A DNA stretch of 8,431 bases, from NCBI GenBank assembly GCA_030431185.1, contig JAUIJO010000145.1, positions 1 to 8,431 of the forward strand. The letters are read 5' to 3'. The stretch's first letter is position 1. Each line of letters begins with the position of its first letter. The DNA is from Gammaproteobacteria bacterium (GTDB lineage Bacteria > Pseudomonadota > Gammaproteobacteria > Xanthomonadales > Xanthomonadaceae). Below, one piece after another: positions 1-5,340 of this stretch. The notes under the pieces are model-generated. The model saw only the letters and a list, made by a program, of their open reading frames with translations, made no database searches and was not told the DNA's origin. Made by a program: the position numbers and the translations under genes.

Positions 1-1259
1 CCGACCGGGTGATCGGCTACCAGCGTTCGATCCTGGTCGGCGCGGTGGTCATGGCGGCCGGCCTGTTCATGATCACCATCCCCAACCAGCAGATCTTCCT
101 GCTCGGCCTGGCGGTGGCGATCGTCGGCAACGGCCTGTTCAAGCCCAACATCTCCTCGATGATCGGCAAGCTCTACGCGCCGGACGACTCGCGACGGGAC
201 CGTGGCTTCACCCTGTTCTACATGGGCATCAACGCCGGCGCGCTGGTCGCGCCCATCCTGACCGGCTGGCTCGCCAGCCAGGTGTTCGGCACCCCGATGG
301 AGCAGAACTACCGCGTGGTGTTCATCGCCACGGGCATCGGCATGCTGATCAGCCTGGTGTGGTTCTACTTCGGTCGCGCGCAGCTCAAGGGCATCGGTGC
401 GCCGCCGGCGGACCGCAACCCGGGCAAGGCGATGACGGCGGTGATCATCGGCGTCCTGGTCGCGATCCCGATCGTCTACTTCCTGATGGCGAAGGTCGGC
501 GGCGTCGGCCTGGCCTGGCTGCTGGGCGCGTTGTTCGTGGGCCTGTGCTTCATGCTGGTCACCGCCGGCATGAAGACCGACAAGGTCGGCCTGCACCGCG
601 TGCTCGCCATGCTGATCCTGTTCGTCTTCAACGTGCTGTTCTGGATGTTCTTCGAGCAGGCCGGCAGCTCGTTCAACTTCCTCGCGCAGAACCTGGTCGA
701 CCGCGACCTGTTCGGTGCCGGCGGCTTCGTGTTCCCGACCGGCTGGTTCCAGTCCGTCAACCCGGTGGCGATCGTGATCTTCGCGCCGATCATCACCGCG
801 ATCTGGGCCTTCACCAGCAAGAAGGGCTTCGAGCCCTCGATCCCGCGCAAGTTCGGGCTCGGCCTGATCGGCAACGCGCTGGGCTTCGCCGTGCTCATGT
901 ACGCGCTGACCAACCTGGTCGACGTGGAGGCCAACACCATCCCGTTCTGGCCGCTGGTGCTCTGCTATGTGCTGCAGACCCTGGGCGAGCTGTGCCTGTC
1001 GCCGATCGGCCTGTCGATGGTGACCAAGCTGGCACCGCTGCGCATGGTCGGTTTCGCGATGGGCGGCTGGTTCCTCAGCGTCGCGATCGGCAACAACCTC
1101 TCGGGCCTGCTGGCCGGCGAGATGTCCGGCGAGGAAGGCCTGACCGTGGCGTCCGCGCTGCAGGGCTTCAGCTTCAGCTTCTGGCTGCTGCTGGGCGCGG
1201 GCATCGTGCTGTTCCTGATCGCACCGCTGGTCAACCGCCTGATGCACGGCGTGAAGTGA
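1..1259 (+). CDS. Proton-coupled oligopeptide transporter (POT/PTR family), 5' end missing
   Basis: Inner-membrane symporter of the proton-dependent oligopeptide transporter branch of the major facilitator superfamily, expected to import di- and tripeptides with protons. The reading frame is open from the left edge, beginning Asp-Arg-Val-Ile-Gly-Tyr, which matches the 'ADRxxGYRR' loop after the second or third helix of POT proteins. About 418 residues are present, so roughly the first 70-100 are outside the window, including the ExxER proton-coupling motif. Family signatures are visible: the GNGLFKPNISS segment, the PTR2 signature around FTLFYMGINAGAL, and the C-terminal GELCLSPIGLSMVTKLAP segment. 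Hydrophobic helices fill the rest, and the protein ends with the short cytoplasmic tail NRLMHGVK. The GTG at 9 is internal, not a start. The gene converges on the MarR gene, with repeats and a terminator between. The family call is firm; substrate preference cannot be read from the sequence. Confidence 0.93.
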   Translation, partial: DRVIGYQRSILVGAVVMAAGLFMITIPNQQIFLLGLAVAIVGNGLFKPNISSMIGKLYAPDDSRRDRGFTLFYMGINAGALVAPILTGWLASQVFGTPMEQNYRVVFIATGIGMLISLVWFYFGRAQLKGIGAPPADRNPGKAMTAVIIGVLVAIPIVYFLMAKVGGVGLAWLLGALFVGLCFMLVTAGMKTDKVGLHRVLAMLILFVFNVLFWMFFEQAGSSFNFLAQNLVDRDLFGAGGFVFPTGWFQSVNPVAIVIFAPIITAIWAFTSKKGFEPSIPRKFGLGLIGNALGFAVLMYALTNLVDVEANTIPFWPLVLCYVLQTLGELCLSPIGLSMVTKLAPLRMVGFAMGGWFLSVAIGNNLSGLLAGEMSGEEGLTVASALQGFSFSFWLLLGAGIVLFLIAPLVNRLMHGVK

Positions 1260-1267
1260 CGATCCGG

Positions 1268-1324
1268 CCCGTGCCCGCATCGCGGGCACGGCTTTGCCGG
1301 ATCGTCATCCTCGCGGAAGCGGGG
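1268..1324. repeat. 57-bp palindromic intergenic repeat, copy 1
   Basis: Identical base for base to 1342-1398. The unit holds two parts. The first is a hairpin, CCGTGCCCGC-ATC-GCGGGCACGG (10-bp stem, 1269-1291). The second is a GTCATCCTCGCGGAAGCGGGG module whose CCTCGC and GCGGGG arms pair with one G-T wobble. The second module resembles the GTCATCCCCGCGAAGGCGGGGATCCA-type repeats seen in many proteobacterial genomes. For this copy the flanks extend the pairing: CGATCCGGC (1260-1268) is the reverse complement of GCCGGATCG (1296-1304), so a nested stem starts immediately after the transporter stop codon. It could slow or end transcription, but it has no T tract. Confidence 0.85.
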
Positions 1325-1341
1325 ATCCATTTAAGGAGCTT

Positions 1342-1398
1342 CCCGTGCCCGCATCGCGGGCACGGCTTTGCCGGATCGTCATCCTCGCGGAAGCGGGG
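1342..1398. repeat. 57-bp palindromic intergenic repeat, copy 2
   Basis: Exact duplicate of 1268-1324, offset by 74 bases, in the same orientation, separated by 17 bases (1325-1341). The 10-bp hairpin (1343-1365) and the CCTCGC/GCGGGG module are both retained, but the outer GATCCGGC arm found before copy 1 is absent here. Complete identity in non-coding DNA suggests recent duplication or gene conversion. Confidence 0.85.
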
Positions 1399-1402
1399 GT
1401 GA

Positions 1403-1440
1403 GAGCGGGTAGCCTGCGAGCCAATGGCTCGCACCCGCTC
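1403..1440. repeat. Composite inverted repeat (nested stem-loop)
   Basis: Outer arms GAGCGGGT (1403-1410) and ACCCGCTC (1433-1440) are perfect complements. Inner arms GCGAGCC (1416-1422) and GGCTCGC (1426-1432) are also perfect, with an AAT loop and a 5-base bulge (AGCCT) on the left side only. Fifteen base pairs within 38 bases is well beyond what is seen elsewhere in the spacer. It directly follows repeat copy 2 and may be part of the same mobile repeat family or a separate one. No T tract follows, so it is not a typical terminator. Confidence 0.65.
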
Positions 1441-1480
1441 GAACGCCCGAGCGCCGTGCGGGAGGGCCGGGGATGCACCT

Positions 1481-1504
1481 CCCGTGCCTCCATCGCGGGC
1501 ACGG
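1481..1504. repeat. Degenerate third copy of the intergenic repeat hairpin
   Basis: CCCGTGCCTCCATCGCGGGCACGG matches the first 24 bases of the 57-bp unit apart from a TC/CG difference at the edge of the loop. That difference weakens the stem. The following GTCATCC module is absent. It reads as the remnant of an older, decayed copy. Confidence 0.5.
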
Positions 1505-1525
1505 GGCTGGACCTCGCAGCAAAGA

Positions 1526-1551
1526 GAACGGCGGCCCTGGGCCGCCGTTTT
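1526..1551. terminator. Bidirectional Rho-independent terminator between the transporter and the MarR gene
   Basis: AACGGCGGCC (1527-1536) and GGCCGCCGTT (1540-1549) form a 10-bp GC-rich stem with a CTG loop. It is followed by a short T tract on the plus strand (1548-1551) and preceded by an A-rich stretch (AAAGAGAA), which gives a TTCTCTTT tract on the minus strand. It lies about 70 bases past the stop of the minus-strand MarR gene and between two convergent genes. A second small hairpin, GGCGCC-AGT-GGCGCC (1584-1598), lies between it and the MarR stop. Confidence 0.75.
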
Positions 1552-1619
1552 CGTTCAAGGCCTGGATCGGGTGGGCCACGGGTGGCGCCAGTGGCGCCCG
1601 CCCCCGCGCACCGCCCGTC

Positions 1620-2114
1620 TCAGCCGCCGGCGGCCTCGGCCTCGGCCTGCAACTCGAGCTCGTCCAGCCGGTCGAGCAGGCCGAACAGCAGGTCGCGCTC
1701 GGCGGCATCGATGCCGCCCAGCAGGCGGCGCTCGAAGTCCAGCGCGAGCGGCGCGACTTCGTCGTAGATGCGGTAGCCGTCCTCGCTCAGGCGCAGCACC
1801 GACCGGCGGCGGTCATCGTCGTGCATCTCCCGCACCAGCCGGCCCGATTCGACCAGGCGCGAGACCGCGCGGCTGACCGCGACCTTGTCCATCGCCGTGC
1901 GTTGGGCGACCTCGTTGGCCGACAGGTCCCGATAGCGGCCCAGCACCGCCATCACGCGCCATTCGGTGATGCTGAGCGCGAAACGGTCCGAATAGACCTG
2001 CGCGATCGCGCTGCTGACCCGGTTCGACAGCACGGAGAGCCGATAGGGAAGGAACTGCTCCAGGTCGAGCTGGGCATGCCCCTGCGGGGCGTGGGTGGGC
2101 CGCGTCATGTTCAT
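1620..2114 (-). CDS. MarR-family transcriptional regulator, probable regulator of hpd-hmgA
   Basis: A 164-residue winged-helix regulator, of usual length for MarR proteins, which bind DNA as dimers and often release it when an aromatic ligand binds. The N-terminal helix FLPYRLSVLSNRVSSAI (residues 21-37) is part of the dimer interface. SITEWRVMAVL (48-58) precedes the helix-turn-helix at about 64-90 (LSANEVAQRTAMDKVAVSRA). The wing, DDDRRRSVLRLS, is at about 99-110, and a leucine-rich C-terminal helix completes the dimerisation region. Two in-frame ATGs (2114 and 2108) are possible starts. Neither has a strong ribosome-binding site: the nearest purine run, AAGGTG, is 14 bases before the first. 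No in-frame start exists upstream before a stop. It is divergent from hpd with a palindrome between, so a role as repressor of homogentisate-pathway genes is inferred from position; the Pseudomonas HmgR is an IclR protein and not its homologue. Confidence 0.9.
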   Translation of the reverse strand: MNMTRPTHAPQGHAQLDLEQFLPYRLSVLSNRVSSAIAQVYSDRFALSITEWRVMAVLGRYRDLSANEVAQRTAMDKVAVSRAVSRLVESGRLVREMHDDDRRRSVLRLSEDGYRIYDEVAPLALDFERRLLGGIDAAERDLLFGLLDRLDELELQAEAEAAGG

Positions 2115-2138
2115 GTTCGGGACTATCGCACCTTGCGC

Positions 2139-2158
2139 ATGGTTTCATTTGTAACTAT
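2139..2158. promoter_or_regulatory. Candidate MarR operator (20-bp imperfect palindrome)
   Basis: The sequence follows the symmetric pattern ATNGTTNCANNTGNAACNAT: 14 of 20 positions are dyad-symmetric about the centre at 2148/2149. It sits in a short AT-rich island within very GC-rich DNA, in the space between the divergent MarR and hpd genes. It occupies the spacer and part of the -10 of the proposed hpd promoter. Size, symmetry and location are typical of MarR-dimer sites. Binding by the adjacent regulator is inferred. Confidence 0.55.
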
Positions 2159-2159
2159 A
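2154..2159 (-). promoter_or_regulatory. Possible -10 element of the divergent MarR promoter
   Basis: Read on the minus strand this is TATAGT (five of six consensus bases). It shares bases with the hpd -10 and the right half of the palindrome, and would give a start near 2147 with a leader of about 33 bases. No good -35 is visible at 16-18 bases. If real, one bound dimer could control both directions, including autoregulation. Confidence 0.3.
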
Positions 2160-2300
2160 AAGGGTGGGCAGGCTTGGCCATGCCCCCGCCGGATGATCCG
2201 GGGCAGGGGTCGAGCATACAACCCAGACCTTCGTGCCGACCCGTCCGCCGCGGTGCCGGCACGTCCGTCATCACGAACCGGTTCGACACAGGAGTCCCCC

Positions 2301-3395
2301 ATGAGCGCCCAGCCCAACCTCGGCATGCAGGTCACCACGTTCGAGAATCCCCTCGGCATCGACGGCTTCGAGTTCGTCGAGTTCGCGGCCCCCGAGGGCC
2401 AGGGCGAATTCCTGCACGACTATTTCCGCAAGCTCGGCTTCACCGCGGTGCTGCGCCACAAGCAGCGCCCGATCACGGTCTACCGCCAGGGCGGCGTGAA
2501 CTTCCTGGTCAACGAAGACCCCGACAGCTTCGCCGCCGACTTCGCCCGGGCGCACGGCCCCAGCGCCTGCGGCTTCGCGATCCGCTTCAAGGAATCGGCC
2601 GGCAACGTGTTCGACACGGTCGTGGGCAATGGTGGCGAAGCGATCACCGTTAAGGCCGACAGCAAGGCCGTCGACGCGCCCGTGGTGAAGGGCATCGGCG
2701 ACTGCATGCTCTACCTGGTCGACACGTACGGCGACAAGGGCAGCATCTATGGCGACGACTACGCCCCGGTGGAAGGCGCCGACCAGAACCCGACCGGATT
2801 CGGCCTGACCTTCATCGACCACCTGACCCACAACCTGTTCTTCGGCAACATGCAGAAGTGGTCGGACTACTACGAGCGCCTGTTCAACTTCCGCGAGATC
2901 CGCTACTTCGACATCAAGGGGGCCAAGACCGGACTGGTCTCGAAGGCGATGACCGCGCCGGACGGCATCGTGCGCATCCCGCTCAACGAGTCCAACGACC
3001 CGAAGTCGCAGATCAACGAGTACCTCGACGCCTACAAGGGCGAGGGCATCCAGCACATCGCCTGCTTCACCGACGACATCTACGGCACGGTCGAGGCGAT
3101 GCGCGAACAGGGCGTCGAGTTCCTCGATACCCCCGACACCTACTTCGAAGTGATCGACCAGCGCATCCCGGACCATGGCGAGGACGTGCCGCGCCTGGCC
3201 CGCAACAAGATCCTGATCGACGCCGACCCGGAGACCCAGCAACGCAAGCTGCTGCAGATCTTCACCCAGAACGCGATCGGCCCGATCTTCTTCGAGATCA
3301 TCCAGCGCAAGGGCAACGAAGGCTTCGGCGAGGGCAACTTCCAGGCCCTGTTCGAAAGCATCGAGCGCGACCAGATGAAGCGCGGCGTGCTTTGA
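2301..3395 (+). CDS. hpd: 4-hydroxyphenylpyruvate dioxygenase
   Basis: Cytoplasmic non-haem Fe(II) enzyme that turns 4-hydroxyphenylpyruvate and O2 into homogentisate and CO2, the second step of tyrosine breakdown. It has 364 residues, close to the usual 350-380, and two vicinal-oxygen-chelate halves (about 20-150 and 170-335). The metal triad is visible: His174 in IDHLTHN, His252 in GIQHIACFTDDIY and Glu332 in GPIFFEIIQRKG. Their spacing matches characterised bacterial enzymes. The C-terminal gating helix region, GFGEGNFQALFESIERDQ, is intact. The ATG at 2301 is chosen because AGGAG (2290-2294) lies six bases before it and the protein begins like known homologues; the frame stays open upstream without homology. 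It is the first gene of a unit continuing through the DUF559 gene into hmgA, and is likely controlled from the divergent MarR/hpd region. Nothing suggests loss of function. Confidence 0.97.
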   Translation: MSAQPNLGMQVTTFENPLGIDGFEFVEFAAPEGQGEFLHDYFRKLGFTAVLRHKQRPITVYRQGGVNFLVNEDPDSFAADFARAHGPSACGFAIRFKESAGNVFDTVVGNGGEAITVKADSKAVDAPVVKGIGDCMLYLVDTYGDKGSIYGDDYAPVEGADQNPTGFGLTFIDHLTHNLFFGNMQKWSDYYERLFNFREIRYFDIKGAKTGLVSKAMTAPDGIVRIPLNESNDPKSQINEYLDAYKGEGIQHIACFTDDIYGTVEAMREQGVEFLDTPDTYFEVIDQRIPDHGEDVPRLARNKILIDADPETQQRKLLQIFTQNAIGPIFFEIIQRKGNEGFGEGNFQALFESIERDQMKRGVL

Positions 3396-3412
3396 CGCCG
3401 TGTCGGTCCTGG

Positions 3413-3448
3413 CCCCTCTCCCCACGGGAGAGGGGTTGGGGTGAGGGA
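3413..3448. repeat. Left inverted repeat flanking the DUF559 gene
   Basis: Contains a perfect 10-bp stem, CCCCTCTCCC-CAC-GGGAGAGGGG (3413-3435), followed by TTGGGGTGAGGGA. It begins 17 bases after the hpd stop. The reverse complement of 3812-3847 matches it at 28 of 36 positions, so the two form an inverted pair around the DUF559 gene. Its GTGAGGG tail lies seven bases before the DUF559 ATG and can serve as that gene's ribosome-binding site. Repeats of this CCCTCTCCC type are common between genes in Xanthomonadaceae and other proteobacteria. The hairpin could also affect hpd mRNA stability. Confidence 0.8.
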
Positions 3449-3454
3449 TGGAGC

Positions 3455-3871
3455 ATGGAAGGACGTCGACGGGCAAGGCTGCCCACGAACACTTTGGAAG
3501 TGGCGCGGTCCTTGCGAAGGGACATGACGGACGCGGAGCGCGGGCTCTGGCGGCTGATCCGGGCCGGGCAGCTGGGCGGTGCGAAGTTCCGGCGACAGCA
3601 TCCGATTCCACCTTATGTCGTGGATTCTTGCTGCCTGGATGCGAAACTCGTCGTCGAGCTCGATGGGTCGCGGCACACGCATACGTCCGATGCCGCCCGC
3701 ACGCGTTTCCTGGAAGGACAAGGCTACCGAGTGCTGCGTTCCTGGAACAACGAGATCCTGTGCCGGCCCGGCAGCGTGGTCGCGGCGATCTTCGACACCG
3801 TCGGCTGCCGCCCCCTCACACCGTTCCCTCTCCCGGCCGGAGAGGGGTCACAAGAGCGAGACGTCCCATGA
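3455..3871 (+). CDS. DUF559-domain protein, predicted PD-(D/E)XK-like endonuclease
   Basis: A 138-residue protein of the DUF559 family, related to Vsr-like/restriction-endonuclease folds; no member function can be assigned here. The domain spans about residues 15-115: MTDAERGLWRLIR, then GGAKFRRQHPIPPYVVDS with Asp57, then LVVELDGSRH with Glu68 and Asp70, then YRVLRSWNNEIL with Glu100. These are the candidate catalytic and structural positions. The usual RFWNNE is RSWNNE here, and the residues before the first helix match the usual family start. The start at 3455 has GAGGG seven bases upstream, supplied by the left repeat. The C-terminal tail PLTPFPLPAGEG is simply the translated right repeat. 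The TGA overlaps the hmgA ATG (ATGA). By direct count 35 of 138 codons end in A or T (25%), against 2 of the first 40 in hpd, suggesting separate origin. It has no obvious metabolic role in tyrosine breakdown. Confidence 0.85.
   Translation: MEGRRRARLPTNTLEVARSLRRDMTDAERGLWRLIRAGQLGGAKFRRQHPIPPYVVDSCCLDAKLVVELDGSRHTHTSDAARTRFLEGQGYRVLRSWNNEILCRPGSVVAAIFDTVGCRPLTPFPLPAGEGSQERDVP
3812..3847. repeat. Right inverted repeat flanking the DUF559 gene
   Basis: Begins CCCCTCACACC and contains an 8-bp stem CCCTCTCC-CGGCC-GGAGAGGG (3826-3846). Its reverse complement aligns with 3413-3448 without gaps at 28 of 36 positions. The mismatches lie mainly in the hairpin loop and in the linker between hairpin and GTGAGGG tail. 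It lies inside the 3' end of the DUF559 reading frame and stops 20 bases before the hmgA ATG. Confidence 0.8.
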
Positions 3872-5169
3872 GTGTTGCAAGCAACGGCTACCAGTCCGGT
3901 TTCGGCAACGAGTTCGCGACCGAGGCGCTGCCCGGCACCCTGCCCGTCGGTCGCAACTCGCCCCAGCGCGTGGCGCATGGCCTGTACGCCGAACAGTTGT
4001 CCGGCACCGCCTTCACCGCGCCGCGCAGCGAGAACCGCCGCAGCTGGCTTTATCGCATCCGCCCTGCGGCGATGCACGGGCGCTTCGAGCCGATCGACCA
4101 GCCGCGCCTGCACAGCGTGTTCGGCGACGGCCCGGTGACGCCGGACCAGCTGCGCTGGAACCCGATGCCCCTGCCGGACGCGCCGACCGATTTCGTCGAC
4201 GGCCTGTTCACCATGGCCGGCAATGGCTCGCCCGCGGCGCAACACGGGATCGGCGTGCATGTCTATGCCGCGAACCGCGACATGGACGGGCGCTACTTCT
4301 ACGACGCCGACGGCGAACTGCTGGTCCTGCCGCAGGAGGGACGCCTGCACATCGCCACGGAGATGGGCGTGCTCGAGGTCGAGCCGCAGGAGATCGCGGT
4401 GATCCCGCGGGGCGTGCGCTTCAGCGTGTCGCTGCCCGACGGCCAGGCGCGCGGCTACGTCTGCGAGAACTTCGGTGCGCTGTTGAAGCTGCCCGACCTG
4501 GGGCCGATCGGCAGCAACGGGCTGGCCAATCCGCGCGATTTCCTGGCGCCGAACGCCGCCTACGAGGACCGGGAGGGGCAGTTCGAGCTCATCGCCAAGT
4601 TCCAGGGACACCTGTGGCGCGCCGACATCGGCCACTCGCCGCTGGACGTGGTGGGCTGGCACGGCAACTACACCCCGTACAAGTACGACCTGCGGCGTTT
4701 CAACACCATCGGTTCCATCAGCCATGACCATCCGGACCCGAGCATCTTCCTGGTCCTGCACTCGCCCAGCGACACCCCCGGGACGAGCAACCTCGACTTC
4801 GTGATCTTCCCGCCGCGTTGGCTGGTGGCGCAGGACACGTTCCGGCCGCCGTGGTTCCACCGCAACATCGCCAGCGAATTCATGGGGCTGATCCATGGCG
4901 TCTACGACGCCAAGGCGGATGGTTTCGCGCCGGGCGGCGCCTCGCTGCACAACTCGATGACCGGCCACGGCCCCGACGCGGCGACCTTCGAAAAGGCCAG
5001 CGCCGCCGACCTGTCCGCTCCCGACGTCATCCAGGACACCATGGCCTTCATGTTCGAGTCGCGCGCTGTGATCCGGCCGACTGCCCAGGCATTGGACGCC
5101 GGCCACCGCCAGCGGGACTACCAGGCCTGCTGGGCGGGACTTCGCAAGCACTTCGACCCCGGCGCCTGA
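3868..5169 (+). CDS. hmgA: Homogentisate 1,2-dioxygenase
   Basis: Cytoplasmic Fe(II) enzyme that cleaves the ring of homogentisate to maleylacetoacetate, using the product of Hpd. It has 433 residues, the usual length for the family. The N-terminus GYQSGFGNEFATEALPGTLP is diagnostic. The iron ligands are visible: His331 and Glu337 in WFHRNIASEF and His367 in MTGHGPD, with the same spacing as human HGD (335, 341, 371). The start at 3868 fits homologues (about six residues before YQSGFGNE) and overlaps the DUF559 stop codon as ATGA. Only a weak purine run (AAGAGCGAG) precedes it, so translation may depend on coupling to the upstream gene. A GCCCC-GCC-GGGGC hairpin (5209-5221) follows the stop but lacks a T tract. 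Maleylacetoacetate isomerase and fumarylacetoacetase genes do not follow, so the remaining steps must be encoded elsewhere. Confidence 0.97.
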   Translation: MSVASNGYQSGFGNEFATEALPGTLPVGRNSPQRVAHGLYAEQLSGTAFTAPRSENRRSWLYRIRPAAMHGRFEPIDQPRLHSVFGDGPVTPDQLRWNPMPLPDAPTDFVDGLFTMAGNGSPAAQHGIGVHVYAANRDMDGRYFYDADGELLVLPQEGRLHIATEMGVLEVEPQEIAVIPRGVRFSVSLPDGQARGYVCENFGALLKLPDLGPIGSNGLANPRDFLAPNAAYEDREGQFELIAKFQGHLWRADIGHSPLDVVGWHGNYTPYKYDLRRFNTIGSISHDHPDPSIFLVLHSPSDTPGTSNLDFVIFPPRWLVAQDTFRPPWFHRNIASEFMGLIHGVYDAKADGFAPGGASLHNSMTGHGPDAATFEKASAADLSAPDVIQDTMAFMFESRAVIRPTAQALDAGHRQRDYQACWAGLRKHFDPGA

Positions 5170-5340
5170 GCGATCCGGCACCTGGGCCGTCGGCGGCAGG
5201 CGGCGGAAGCCCCGCCGGGGCGCTCGACGCGACGGCTCCACGCCGGCTGCACAAGCGATCAGGGTAGGCTGTGCCACACACGCACCCCTCGGCCGCGGGC
5301 ACGGGGGCGCCCGCCGCTCAATGAGATCCCGAGGTACGCC

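Larger units (their letters stand above)
2133..2161 (+). promoter_or_regulatory. Predicted sigma70-type promoter for hpd
   Basis: A TTGCGC -35 (2133-2138) and a TATAAA -10 (2156-2161, five of six consensus bases) are separated by exactly 17 bases. Transcription would begin near 2168 and leave a leader of about 130 bases before the hpd ATG. The -35 is weak, as expected for an inducible promoter. The overlap with the palindrome predicts repression by blocking RNA polymerase. Confidence 0.45.

Noticed and set aside
1268..1504. Possible CRISPR-like array from the spaced repeats
   Set aside because: Only two full units, 17-base spacer, long internally palindromic repeats of 57 bases and no cas genes; this fits a REP-like element instead.
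1230..1510. Small frames over the repeats translating as PRFREDDDPAKPCPRCGHG and similar
   Set aside because: These are translated intergenic repeats, a familiar source of spurious protein annotations; the peptide occurs twice only because the DNA repeat does.
1473..2300. Upstream extension of the hpd frame
   Set aside because: The frame is open by chance through the antisense of the MarR gene and the promoter region; the ATG at 2301 has an AGGAG and matches the usual Hpd start.
2271..3611. A 446-codon minus-strand frame opposite hpd
   Set aside because: Mirror of the hpd coding frame, low complexity (Val, Glu, Ala, Asp), no domain; hpd itself has all its metal ligands.
3396..3867. Target-site duplication flanking the DUF559 cassette
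   Set aside because: I compared the bases just outside 3413 and 3847 and found no shared direct repeat longer than three bases.
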